Shown: positions 20,876 through 33,354 of the stretch, piece by piece
How the letters are laid out: the number at the start of each line of letters is the position of its first letter
Numbering within the stretch: the first letter of the stretch is position 1
Assembly: GCA_900491605.1 (NCBI GenBank)
Contig: UESW01004769.1
Location: forward strand, 1 to 64,000
From: Calamus simplicifolius
Lineage: Eukaryota; Streptophyta; Magnoliopsida; Arecales; Arecaceae
Direction of reading: 5' to 3'
DNA: 64,000 nucleotides
Position numbers and translations under genes: made by a program
Notes under the pieces: model-generated
The model's input: only the letters and a program-made list of their open reading frames with translations
The model's database searches: none
What the model was told of the DNA's origin: nothing

Positions 20876-23800
20876 TCATTCCCACCCTGAGTAACCTGCT
20901 GTGAGGATTGACATAACCTTTTCTCCTTGCCTAAAGTTTCTTCTCATGAAGTTGTACATGTAGTCCACAACTACTTTCTTGACAAAGCTGGAATTGTGTT
21001 GCGCCACCACCTCAGTTTCTCCCAGTAGATACACTACCCCTTTCTCCTTCTCTTTCTGAATAAACTGTATCTCATCTTCAGCTTCCTGAATTGGACCTGC
21101 TATTACTTGACCTGACAAATTTGCTGAACCGCTGCTAGGGCTGTGGTGAATGGATCCTGAAGAGATGTTATGCTGAGACCTTGCATCTGTTGTCTCAAGA
21201 ATGGAGCTTCCAATTCTTGCTTCCTCCATCAGATCATCGGTGATAGCAGCATGCATTTTTCCAGAGAATAAGCATTCCCGATGGATGTAGTCCTTCAAGT
21301 GTTCAATGAGTAAGTGCACAAATTCCTCAGGTTCTTCTAGGCCATCATTGTATCCATAGCGTACTACACACCGAAAAATTCTGTATTCTCTAGGCTCAAC
21401 AAATCTGAAAAGAAAGCGTTCCGTTATTTCCACTTTACTGATCGGCAAGTACTTTATCGATACAATGACAAGAACTGAATGAATAGATGGTATTTTCTCA
21501 AGAAAGTAGGGCAGTATGGCAGGGATGCCCTGCACTAGCTCTGAGTATAGAAGCCCTATTCCTCGCATTCTTGTTAGCTCTTGTCTCATTGCCAAATCTC
21601 TGATGTAACTGCTAGAAACTTTGTTTTGAGCTCAAAATTGTATCGTTTCACATGGACATAATGCCATATGCCCATTGTTAACATCAGGATACATGAGAAG
21701 ACTAGTGGTAAGTAACCACCCTCTGTAAACTTATATAGGACTGAAGATAGATATACGAGCTCTATGCCACCAAACACTATGAAGAACAGTGAAATCCACC
21801 AAATGCTTGTCTTCCATATCACAATCATTATAAGTGTCACCATAAATGTTGTGATAAACATTACAAAAACCACTGCAATACCTGCATTATAATGTAGATA
21901 TGATCCTTGAGATATTTTGCTTTTTAACATAAGAAAGAAAGATGGGGAAAAAATAATGGGAAAAATAAATTTTAAATATTTTTATCAAAATCTAATTTAA
22001 ATTGTCAAAGTTGTCAATCTAGTTCATTCAGTCTATGGTTATGTATTTTAGCATAAGAGAGGGAGTGGAAGAAAAAAGAATAGGAAAAAGAATCTTTAGA
22101 GATTTTTTTTTTTTTTTTCAGAAGCTGAAAATGCTAAATTCATTCACTGGTTAATCTAGTCTACAGTAAGGTGCTTTGCTAACCTGCAGGTTGTACACCT
22201 TGATTTTTTTATCAAAACATTCCTGTATGAACTAGATCAACTTGTTATGTGTCAGATAAACTTGTGTAATTACAATTTGCTTCATTTCGGACTATGACTC
22301 ATCTTGTTCACATCCTAGTATTGTACTTCTATTTATCATGCATATTGTATACCAGGAAAATAACTAAAAGAATTCTTGAAACTGCTCCCATGCTCATGAC
22401 CTCTGGAAACTATACAAGATATAAGCATCTTGCCCTATTATCCTTCAATATCATCAAGAAATGTGGGGATTCTTCACTTTTAAGTTTATACTCTAAACTC
22501 ATGAAGTGGTATGCTTACCATATGCATTACCAATCTTGGTTGTGGTTTTGAATATAGCTGTCACTGCAACGCATGCTAACATCAATGCATAGTTCACCTC
22601 AGGAATATAAACTTGCCCTTCATACTTTTAGAAGTGTGCTCTACACGAACCCTTGGGAAGCAGCCTAGCATTTGAGATTGAGATATTATTGCAAATGCAC
22701 CAGATATCATAGCTTGGCTAGCAATAATAGCTGCAGCAACAGCAACTACAAATGTTGGCCAATACAATGGACCTGCCAGTCAATTTAAGAATTTTTATCA
22801 TGAACCTTATTACACAGATAAGGAACTTAAAGAGGTTACATCATCAAAAATTTGGACATGTTACCTGGAATTGATTTGTAAAAAGTATCAGCAACTTCCT
22901 CAGGAATTTGGTAAGGTATGCAGCCTGTCCAATGTATGCTAGTGATACTGAAGGTAGCAAAACAGCAGAGAAGCCAATCTGTAATTCAATAGTGAAAGGT
23001 TATGTTTGTTGTGCCAGATGTTCATTTTCCATATGGAGAGTAATTTCATGTTTCCAGACAAAAAGCGTGATGATGCCATGTTATATATCCTAAAAGTGTC
23101 AACCAGCATACCAAATAGAGACATAGCTCAGTTACTCCACTTTAGACCCATCATATCAAACCAACAACCTCTCATGATGATATTATTTTTCATAGATTCT
23201 ACATGTCATACAGTTAACATGTCAAACTTTATAAGTTTATTTAACTACCATTGGTGATCTACTGACTTGTATTAGCGGACAATGTGAAACAAAATCTAAC
23301 TCCAATCCCCTTGTTTCTCTTATCTGGAATGTACTGAATCCCATCAGTTGCTTTCCAAACACATTGGTTAGCTTATTTAAGTTGTATCAGATCCTCAAAT
23401 TGAAGTCCACTCAGTTTTTCTTGTGAATTTTTAAAAAAAAAATTCTGGACCAAATTGCTGGTGTTGCCTCATTTTGACCTACATAATGAAGTTGTATAAT
23501 CTGTATTAAGTGTTCCAGAGCTGAGTAAAATATTTCAGTTCATACACACGATGGTCTTGAAGAATGTGGCTGAAGGATATAAAATTTACAGTTTTTTTTT
23601 AATTCTAAAAGATAAACCTAGGCTTATCCTTGATGAGAGATGATTATGTGCTTATCCTTTTACAAGTAGATAAATATCTGATTCCTCAACCTTTTGAGTT
23701 TGCACACTTTATATCTGTAATGGTGTTCCTATTAACAATCAGAGAAAAATTATATACCTGAATTGCTCTGATATTGAAATGGCCCAAATCAGCGAACATG

Positions 23801-26800
23801 GCTTCAGTCCCTGCTTCATATTTTTTCTCTTAGCAAGCTACACATGATTATTGCAAAATAATTTTCAAGTCATTTTAATGATTGATTTATGCATGTAAAT
23901 TACCTGTAATACACAGCACAACCCCTCCAAGAGATATCCAGCCTTGTTTTCCATTTCTTTTGAAGTAATCTACTATGTATTTTGGATTAAATGCTTTCAA
24001 AATACCCACATCATACTTAAACAAGTTATATGTTCCAATGCCACCAATTAAAAGGAACCATAACAGTATGATAGGAGCAAAAGAGTAACCAACTTTATCT
24101 GTGCCAAACGCTGGATAGCAAAGAGAACAATTAGGATGACTACAGATATTCCAGCTATTTCACCTGTAAATGAAGATGGGATGAGTTAGTGTGATTCATC
24201 TGAGTTATGCTTTTCTGTGTATCAACAGCAAAATATGATATGTTGACTCATGTGTTTGATAACCATGTTGTTCTGCAGATAAATTGATATACAATGTGTC
24301 AATGGCCTATTCTGCTTTCCACTGTTTTCACCTTTTATTCTCAAAATCTTTCAGGAATCTGATCTCCAGAGATAGCTATCAAGATTTTAACCTGTCAAAT
24401 TATTTTCTATACACCATAACCTCAACCAGAAAGGCTAGGCCAAAAGTTGCAATCTAGGGTCTTCGGTTTAAATGCCCAAGTCCTTCCCATCATGGGACCA
24501 ATGTGGGACTAAATTTGCCAACATGAAAAATACATTCCCTGTTTAAGCCTTGGCATCTACACACTTCCCCTGGCATCCCCTTTTAAGCTCAAAAAAGCCC
24601 ATGTTGGGGTAACCACCCTAAGTCTATATGAGCTGTAGATTAGGTTGATCTGATATCATTAGTCATGACCCTAGGCCTGACCCAAAATGTTGAAAAGTTG
24701 AAATTTGGGATACTTAGCCCTACTTAAATACGTAAAATCTCCTTAATGCACAACCAATGTGGGACTAAATACACCCACACAGGTCCTCACACATTGTTTT
24801 CTATGATATGCTTCTCTTATTGATAGTTCAGAAATGGAAGCAAGATTTGGAAATAATAGTTTCTATCTGCACGGACTAGTAATTGGACAATAGAAGCTAG
24901 ACCTACCTAGTCTTCCCACAGGCCTAAAATCACATTTAACATGTTCATATCCATCTTAAAATTAGCTGCATGTTCTGCTTGTGTTATTATCTCATGATTT
25001 TTATAATCTTTTGCATATATCTAGTAACATTTTGCCAAATTAAGGTTGATTTATTTTGGTATATATTCAGATTGGAGCTTGTGTTTAGGAGTTTTTATGT
25101 GGATGTTAAGTAATGGGTTTCACGATAGCATCTCATATGCTTCTATATCTAATTGGACGTTGCAATGAGTGCAATTTTCACCTCTTAGCAATGATCAGTT
25201 TTATTGGTCGGTAAAATAGAATCTAAATCTTAATAAAGCTGTCCACATTGTGGTTTTTTTAGAACTCAACCCATTTCCTGGATTTAAATTAATTTGTTCA
25301 TCAATAATGTGGAGGTGACTGATTATATTCTCCTGTGCTCTAGCATTCCTTTTGCAAACTATATATTACTAAGCTTTCCATATGACAAATACATATGTCT
25401 TACAGGTATTTGAATGAGAATTAGCCGACCCCATGTAGTTGGGAAAAGGCTTAGATGAGTTGAGTTGAGTTGAGTATTTGAATGAGAATAATTTTATATT
25501 GTGCACTGTTGCACTGCTGCGGGGCAAGTCAAGTATTTTACTGTTGCGCTTGTACATTGAACATTCTAAACTAACCCACTTTTGGCCCTCAACTGTTTTT
25601 TCTTCCATATGTTGGTGATTAGGCCATTAAGTCATGGTGCAACATGCATTGATTCAGTAAAGAGATCTCAGAGGATGCTGTAACCTACGGAACTTCCTGG
25701 GATTATTCAGAATACCTTCTGTGAGCGAACTTGCAGCCTCCTTGATCCCACTTACTGCACTGATCACTGCAGAACAGAACAGAACATCACAGTTAGATAT
25801 GTTAAGATGGCTATAATTAGGCATTTGCAATAGCTTGACACAAACAACATTATTTCCTTGATAGACAGATATCAATCAACAGGTTTTTTGCTTAAAGCTT
25901 ATAGATTATGTTCCGTTGGCAACTAAATTTTGGAGGTTTATCAATGTTCATTCACCCCTACCTGAGAGTTGTTCGTATTTTTCTTTCCTCCGTTGTATCA
26001 CAACAAAAAAAGAAATGTTTTACTGGAATGCATTCAATGTTTTAAAATGAGCTGCTACTTGTCTTTGCACATAGAGTTTGAGCATCAACAGTCCTTGGGC
26101 TGCTAAATTAAAACAAGCTTGCCTATTTATTCAGCAGGAAAGCCTCATCTCATTGATTTGGGGTTACCTCTGTTTACAAAATTTAATATTTTAAGAACAT
26201 GGAAATGTTCTTTAGTTCTGCAGAACAGAGGATTTGAACTTGACCAAAGCTGTGTTTGGTTATAATTTCAGTGAATTTAAATAGTTTCATTAACTTACCA
26301 GACATGCATGGAGTTAAAACCCCATCACCAATCACCATTGAAGTTGCTAGAATGGTTATGAAGAAAAGCATTACTTGAGCCTTTTTGCTAGTTTCAAGTT
26401 TTTCTTTTGTCCATGCAGCCCTTTTCAATTGACTTGATGGTGTCTCTAATTTGTAGTTTGAGAGCATCGTATCTTCAGCCTGTTGGTTTGGAACCAAGCT
26501 GACCTTCGCATAACGAGATATCAAGGAGTAAAGTGCAAAAGTCCCCCCTACAAGAATACATCAGACAACCGGGTCAGGTATGACTAAGCTTGGGAAAAAG
26601 AATCACTTGTTATGGTTAAATAAATGTGCCTTTCCTCCAAGTTTATATCAATTTGGATATGTCTTCTCTCTCATTGAGATTTATATTTAAAATTTGAGAC
26701 ATGAATATTTATTTTTCTATTCGTGATCTATTATTAATAATAATTGAGAGTTCACTTGCTTTAATTTTCTTGACCTTCTATTTTGGAAGGTGCTATTATC

Positions 26801-28530
26801 ATCTGACCACAGTATTAACCTTAGAATAAAGCAAATTTGTTAAACTCTGGTGATGGATAATAAATATGGAGAATGAATATGGAACAGCATGACTTTATAA
26901 ATTCATGATTTTCTTCAATACAAGTTCTTGCTATCAGTTGTTTTGCTTTCATTATTGGCTAGATTAAAACCTCAGTTTCCAATTCAGACAGATTATAGCT
27001 TAGGTTTTCTGGTTACATATGCCCAAAACAAAAATTACTCGAAATTTATTGAGAAATGTAGGTAAGTGATATATTAAACTCACCATCACCATTGTCATTG
27101 GCCTGCAGAACAACGAAGACGTATTTAATTAAAGGTATGAGAATCAGTGTGTAAATAATGAGAGACAAGACGCCCAATAGGTCATCTTTATCTTGGATCC
27201 CATCTGTAAAGGTACTTGCATATACATAGAGAGGTGATGTACCGATATCCCCATAAACCACCCCAATGCTCTGGAATGCCAAGTGTATTATGGTTCCCCA
27301 ACTCACCTGCTTCACATGCCAAAGTCCAGAATGATTAGAATCAGTTGGGAAACAAATGCTAAATTTATCTATTTTTGCAAAGTTGAATATAATATTACTT
27401 GAACCATTAATTCCTTTACCTGTATTTACTCACAATCAGCAAAACTTATCTTGCATCTTGTAAGCTAAGAGGATGATTGTCTATAATTTTTCTTTTCTAT
27501 ACTTGTGGTCTTGTCCATTGGCTTTTATGATACTGTGCCTATTGTTAATCCTTAAGTGATGATTAACATAGCTTGTCCTTCTTATGAGAAGCAATTCTTG
27601 TTATTTCTAGCTGTGATTAAAGTCTTGGCAGGATGGTGGGCCAAGACTGCGAGATGTCTCGTTTCAAAGAAATTTCAAGACCGATTTTGGTTGTTCCATC
27701 TTAACCATAATACATTATAAGATTAATTTTAAATTTATTACAAAGATATAACTTTTGAAGTTCAGATATGTTTAAAAATTAAATAAAATACTAAAGTTTC
27801 ATAAATATTTTTTTTTAAGAACAAAAGTATCTTAAGCAACTATTGGGATGCTTGATCAGGTCAAGGATCAAGACAGTACAGAATATGAGGCATTTCATTT
27901 CATGAAAAAAAATCAGAACACCTTTTATCTCATAAAATTTAAGACCTTGATCTCTATAACTTCTGTCGAAGATATACGTTTTGCTGTACAGTCTCTATGG
28001 AGTAATGCCAATCAGAAAATATTTTGCTTTTTCAAAATGAATATCAGCAGCGTCTTTTTTTGACTATATTAATATTAACGTTCCTTAATAAATGGAAACA
28101 TTTTGTCTATTCAAATTAAACAGCACATTTGAAATACTTTCTGCCTTGCAAAAGGCAAGGCTATCAAAATTTCTCTTTTGGAGCCTTTGGAGAAAACCAG
28201 TACAGTAATAAAGTTTCAAGAAAACATGCCTCTTTTGTCTAGATAAATATCATGGATCAGATTAATAATATATGCTATATATTTGGTGCATTATCGAAAG
28301 AAACATAAATTTATCTCATTGAAAAAACTATTATACCCTGAGAAAATTCAGACCTTAGAGCCATGGTATTGGCCATGTGGAACTCTTCCTGCCTCCAGAT
28401 GCAGTGAATCAACGCGGCAGAGCTTGCCCCGAGATGATTCCTGCCCTTTCAGAGCATTTTCTGAACCTGTCATCTCCTCTCCACCAGCTTCATCTATTTT
28501 GTTGCCCTCAGCATGGACAGGATCAGCCAT
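20876..28530 (-). CDS. HAK5-like: HAK/KUP potassium transporter, clade I (HAK5-like), nine exons, frame broken at four points
   Basis: Membrane K+/H+ symporter of the KT/HAK/KUP family. Exons on the minus strand: 28530-28354, 27306-27084, 26547-26299, 25766-25716, 24163-23904, 23810-23758, 22978-22865, 22772-22519 and 21881-20876, all with GT/AG borders. Landmarks in order: RGKLCRVDSLHLEAGR; GVVYGDIGTSPLYVY (first helix); MVIGDGVLTPC; GTEAMFADLGHFNIRAIQ; GQAAYLTKF; SQAMISGAFAIISQS; EGGYLPL; IGLLYSELVQGIPAI; and a C-terminal tail ending FRQGEKVMSI. Length would be about 796 residues, normal for the family. Clade I is inferred from the YASTFTDGI...KDD and GPLYWPTFVVAVAA blocks. One base is missing in exons 5, 7, 8 and 9 (near 24107, 22903, 22627 and 21625), each in a short homopolymer. 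It is either a young pseudogene or carries sequence errors. Confidence 0.9.
25421..25473 (+). mobile_element. Truncated SINE tail with 15-bp target duplication
   Basis: A 53-bp insertion in intron 4 of the potassium transporter reads TAGCCGACCCCATGTAGTTG, then AAAGGCTTAG and a (TTGAG)n tail. It is flanked by GTATTTGAATGAGAA on both sides (from 25406 and from 25474). The flanking duplication shows target-primed insertion of only the 3' end of a SINE. Confidence 0.75.
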
Positions 28531-28993
28531 TCTTCAGTCCTATTTCAGCATATAGCTTGTAAGATTTTACCTTCTCTTGCCTGCCACTGATTTATAAGCA
28601 GGACATGGACAGAAAACTGGGATAATGAATATTTTAATGCTGGGTTGTTGGTATTGGAAAGAATAAAGTGGTCTTCGTTTTGCAGCTTAGATGTTGATTG
28701 ATGTAAATATGGTCAGCTTACAAAATAGTAGTCTTTATCTCCTCAGAATGCGATGAGTCTCGATATGCCGCAGTCTGCCAACGTGAGAAAGGGGTTCAGG
28801 AAACAAAGTTAGAAACTGACAAGAAAAATATTGTTTATTTCATGGTGTTGCAAAAAGGTAAAATTGTTGGCTTTTATTTGTTCTCTGATAAGAATAATTT
28901 TCCAAGACTACCCAATCACTGCTATCATGATTTCCAGCTCTAAACTGCCAATTTTCATTCAAAGCATGCTTCTTTAATTCTTCTAATTCAGGG
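28531..28993. other. 5' flank / presumed promoter of the potassium transporter gene
   Basis: Lies upstream of the proposed start codon at 28530. No TATA box or known operator was recognised with confidence. No other gene is seen. Confidence 0.35.
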
Positions 28994-29609
28994 TGTCACG
29001 CCCCAGACCCTATATTGGATCTAGGGGTGGCAACCTGCCGCATGCCTGGCATGCAAGGCGTTCCGAAATATAACATTTAATACCAGAAGCGGTAATAACT
29101 ATATATCGTCCAATTTAAATGGTTCTTAATACAAAACATAATCATAGGTTTTAGGCTACATGCCCATCATACATAAGTCACTGGGGTTACAACAAAATGT
29201 TGGATCTTAGTTTTCTCTGAATGAAGCTCCAACTACCCCAGATCCCATTCTTCAGTTCTGTGGCTCTGAAAAACATTGTAAGATTTATATGAGCTTACAC
29301 TCAATAAGTAAGCCTACTATTATATAATCATTTCGTCAAAATATTATCAAACCATATTTCCATGTATAAAACTTCCAACTTCAAATACATTCATCATGTT
29401 ATCAAAACATGTATATCATCAGCTCAAATAATTTTGGAAGCTTAATTATACAATAAATGCTGAAATATGCAATGTAAACAAATCCACTGTATTCATATAA
29501 TTATTATTTCCTTATGTGTTCCACGGCCCTACAACACCCATCTGGTGTATCACTCTTTAATGTCCCCTAAGAGGAAGGGTCCTGGTACCAGTTATGCCAT
29601 ATATCATAA

Positions 29610-29700
29610 TCAATCACAACACATCCTCTAGATGTGTGTGCGTTATGCAATATATCAATCACATCACATCCTCTAGATGTGTGTCCTCCACATATCTTCC
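29610..29700 (+). repeat. About 47-bp direct repeat, two copies
   Basis: CAATCAC followed by ACATCCTCTAGATGTGTGT occurs twice in tandem inside the presumed solo LTR. Confidence 0.65.
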
Positions 29701-30908
29701 CCTGTGGAGGTTGGTCCCGTATCTCTCGGCATTTCACATCGTTTCACATCATATGAGAACCGCGGCGACACATATCATTATCATATTTACATGTAGTACA
29801 TCATGCATCATCATGAGTATAAGCTCCTCATATCACATATACAGTGCTTTGTACATTCATAGCATAAAATACATCAATAATACCAGTATATTTTGCAAAG
29901 CCAAAATAATAACACCATTCAATTTTTGCACATTTATAATTCATTACTTTGCAAAATATAAGTAATCACATATAATTATAACAGATACCCAATTGTATAA
30001 CAAAATTCCATTTTGCCCTTTTTTTTTCAAATAATGCAATATATCCATAATTTTTATATTTTAATAAATCATGAAAATTATAATAAATGGCTTACTTACC
30101 TCAGTACGCTAATTCCAAATTGTAAATCAGCTATGTAGACATCTGGTTACCTACAGCATTAATTTCCATAATTAAATCTCAAAAATTGGAACAATGCAGC
30201 ATCCCCTAAGGTCTACCCAGTCTAATCCTGGGCCCAACTTTGGGCTCAAATATCTCTCAATTTATAAGCCTGAATGAGGAAATAAAAATATTCCGAGAAA
30301 CTAGAATCAATGCTGAATCGGAACATATTTTTATTTCTCCATTTTCAGCCCAATACGGGGCCCAAATCGCAGCCCCAAAACAGCTGATGACCCGGCCCAA
30401 TAGGGCCCAACGTGGGACGGCCCAAGCCGGCCCACGTCTTCATCGTCTCCCCCGCCTCCTCCCCTGTTTCGCCCGAAACAGGGGAGGCCGTGCCGGCGGC
30501 CAGGGCCGCCGCCGGCCAAATTCTGGGTGGCCCGGCCATTGGCGATCGGGCCAGAGCCTGCCGCGCGACGGTCGGCTCCCTCTCTCTCTCTTTCTCCCTC
30601 AATTTCTCTCTCTCTCTCGCTCGATTCACGGCACGCGACTCGTGCCGGTGGCATGGCCGGCCACCGTGGCCGGCCGAATCCTCACCGGACGGTCGCCCAC
30701 CGTCGGTGAGGCCTCCTGGCCGACGTTCCAGGCCCGGCGAGGCATCGGGCACTCCGCCGGGCCGGAACCAAGCCGTGAACCGGCTTGGTTCTCCCTCTTT
30801 CTCTCTGTCTCTCTCTCTCGATCTCTCTGCAACTCTCTCTCTCTCCCTTACCTGTGGCTGGCCGGTGGGGGAGAGCTCATGGAGGAGGAGGGGCGTTCCC
30901 CCCCTCCT

Positions 30909-30915
30909 TATATAG
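30909..30915 (+). promoter_or_regulatory. TATA box of the solo LTR
   Basis: TATATAG in a GC-rich setting, about 190 bp before the 3' end of the LTR-like segment. Confidence 0.5.
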
Positions 30916-31099
30916 CGGCAAGGGGAGGGTTATCCCTCCCCTGTACCCACGTGAAGGGGGCGCGTCGGCGCCCCCTTCCTTGACTGGCTGCAGCAAAGGT
31001 TGCCGCAGCCGTCAATAATGGCGGAGGAAGGGGCGGCGCCCCCCCTTCCTCCGTCAACAATGGTGGATCCTCACCACGTGAGGATCCGCCACTGTAACA

Positions 31100-32754
31100 G
31101 GGCTTCACACAGGGAGTAATAAATAAGTTGTCATTGTAATTAATATACGGACTTAAAAAGGAATGAAAAGTGTTATTTTTTCATAATATGCATTGGTTTA
31201 TGAACGCCAGATCTGTGCTATTTTTCACTCCTTTCAGCAAAACACTGAAGTTTTGCAGCTCATCTAAAATCATCATCGTCCAGTATTACTTCTGTTGATG
31301 CCATGTAATTCAGATCTTTTGGACACAGAAGCTTGCATGTCAATAATTCCTGTTCCAAGTGGGCTTCGATGTACACATGATGAATTTAAAACTTAAAGAG
31401 TGCAATCATAGACTCCTGATGCTGCAATTGGCCATTAAATAAATGAGTTCATTGACCTTATAATTCTTATCGTTACTTACATTAAGATACTTGGATGAGA
31501 ATAGATACTGCATTCAACTACAAGAAATCCTTACATTAAGAAGATACTTGGATGAGAATAGATACTGCATTCAACTACAAGAAATTAATCCACACTGGTA
31601 GGAAATGCAAGTATTCTGATGACATGGTCAAGGACTTCGGCTCTTTCCATTGGGTGATTACTTTGACATCCTATTGCATTATTGTTGTTCTTTTGACTTT
31701 TCGATTCCTTGACTTTGATGGAACGGATTCCTAATCTCTCTGGGTGATATTTCAACTACAAACTGGAGTAATTATGTCCATTAAATATGAAGATGAAGAT
31801 GAATGCTGTTTAATTAGTGTGCAATTTCGATGATGCATGGTGTAGTTCGTAAGTCATAGAATTTGACATTGGGAGGATCTCATGTGACAATCGTCTTATT
31901 GGAATTCCCAGTGAAATTGTCGGCTTCCAGGATGGTGGTGGGTATCTGCCACCACTTTCCACGCTCTTTAGAGAAATTGATCAGAGTTCTAAGACAACAC
32001 GCAATAGAATTCTTTTGTTGGCCTTGCATAGAATTTTCATTTTTCTTTTGATTTGACCAGCAAAAGGCTCTTGGTTGGTGTTCCAAAAAAACGTAAAACA
32101 CTGGGCTTGTGCAGCTGGTAAAAGCTTGGACATCATGACAGCGATATGGATGGATGTTTTCTTTCTGGTTACGGCATGTGCGTTGAATTTTTGGATTGGA
32201 CGAATCCAATTGTAAGCTGATATTCGCAAGACATGTCGTGTGAAACCTCGGAATTTCGGCCGTCATCTTAGGTGACATCAAACATCGGTAATGGAGGAGG
32301 AGGAGGGCTCAATACCTTGGGCAGAGTGAACTTATTGAGACCTTATCGTGAGTTTGGCGTACAGAATCTATAAGAGGACAATCGAAATACCTGCTTGCGT
32401 TCTGATCGATGATTGCATTCCAGACGGGGTTTTGTATACCCTGAATTAGAAAATGAGGACCCTGATCACATTGCCAGCTGCAATTTTGCACAGCTTAAAT
32501 TATATATATGTTGCTTTCTTTCATTTGTTACTCATTAATTTTTATTTAATTATATATATATATAATCTTGATAGAATTAATTGAATCAGCAAGTAAATGT
32601 ACAATTTTTTTCAAAAATAAAATTTTAAAAATTAAATTATATTTTATTTAGAAAATAATGTAAATGTCAATAACGGTTATTGTATATATTTTTTGAAAAC
32701 AAAAAATAAAAATTTGTTATAGTATAATAATGAATAACCTATTGCAGGAGGATA
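31100..32754. other. Intergenic sequence with a 57-bp tandem duplication
   Basis: No supported gene. A near-perfect 57-bp-period duplication (GATACTTGGATGAGAATAGA recurs) lies at 31486-31585. Minus-strand open frames at 31880-32281 (133 codons) and 32309-32491 have no recognisable domain. The end (32500-32750) is AT-rich. Confidence 0.45.
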
Positions 32755-33020
32755 TTTTTTTTTTTTGGTACAAACGGGCGATCACACTACTCTAGTGCGA
32801 GTCAGCCCAGATAAGTCGGAATGCAAAATTAGATTAAGTACAGAAGGACAGGGGTCACCCTGTGACCAAATCCTATAACCACCGTGATGAGCCACCTCCG
32901 TCGCTACCCAATCAGCCGCAGAATTGGCTTCGCGATAAACATGACGGATTTGGACACTATCAACATCCCGCAAAGTAGCCCATATATCAAGGATCAGGGG
33001 GTTGACATGAGCTTGAGAAT
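32755..33020 (-). mobile_element. LINE fragment A, RNase H 3' end
   Basis: Minus-strand 3' end of the same L1 family as 33355-36593, with about 95% of bases shared. It has a poly(T) start (the element's poly(A) tail) and then codes for RDVDSVQIRHVYREANSAADW, the last part of an RNase H domain. It is 5'-truncated at about 33020, exactly before the one ambiguous base (n) of the window at 33021. Confidence 0.85.
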
Positions 33021-33021
33021 N

Positions 33022-33354
33022 TATGATCTAACTATAATGAGGGTTAATTGAATAATAAATGATGAAGTTAGAATTAATTATTATAGAGGATCATCAATTT
33101 GTGAGGAAGCAAGAGCCTAGGACATGGATTGGTGCATTGATATTTTGTGTCAATGAATTTTGGTGGATTATGAGCTTGGCTTAAACATGTGGAACGGGTG
33201 GGAAAGCTTATGGTTGGATGAAGACTGGTGTAGAACCAATCTTGATCGTAGGTAGAGACTGCACTAGGTTTATAATATGTGGTTGTAGTTTAAAAACTAG
33301 CTTGAACATTAGGTGATAGACAGTTAAGTTTATATTGCATGGACTACTAATATG
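33022..33354. other. Spacer between LINE copies, no gene seen
   Basis: Unclassified sequence between fragment A and the poly(A) end of LINE B. No coding potential was found. Confidence 0.5.

Larger units (their letters stand above)
28994..31099 (+). mobile_element. Probable solo LTR (gypsy type), about 2.1 kb
   Basis: The segment starts TGTCACGCCCC, a common start of plant gypsy LTRs, and ends CACTGTAACA. CAGGG occurs at both borders (28989-28993 and 31098-31102), though on the right it overlaps the terminal CA. An AT-rich first half is followed by a very GC-rich part (about 30400-31080), with a TATA box at 30909-30915 about 190 bp before the end, as expected for the U3/R region of a plus-strand LTR. 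No primer site or internal domain follows, so a solo LTR fits best. Open frames here (up to 247 codons) are Arg/Pro/Ser-rich and judged spurious. Confidence 0.6.

Noticed and set aside
24430..24800. Possible small retroelement in HAK intron 4, with CCAATGTGGGACTAAA appearing twice
   Set aside because: The repeated word is suggestive, but no LTR borders, primer site or target duplication could be defined.
30240..31108. Open frames up to 247 codons in the GC-rich part of the solo LTR
   Set aside because: They are Arg/Pro/Ser-rich, overlap on both strands and lie across the LTR TATA region. They are explained by GC content.
31880..32491. Minus-strand open frames of 133 and 60 codons as a possible gene
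   Set aside because: No recognisable domain, splice context or repeat of family motifs. Kept only as part of the intergenic description.
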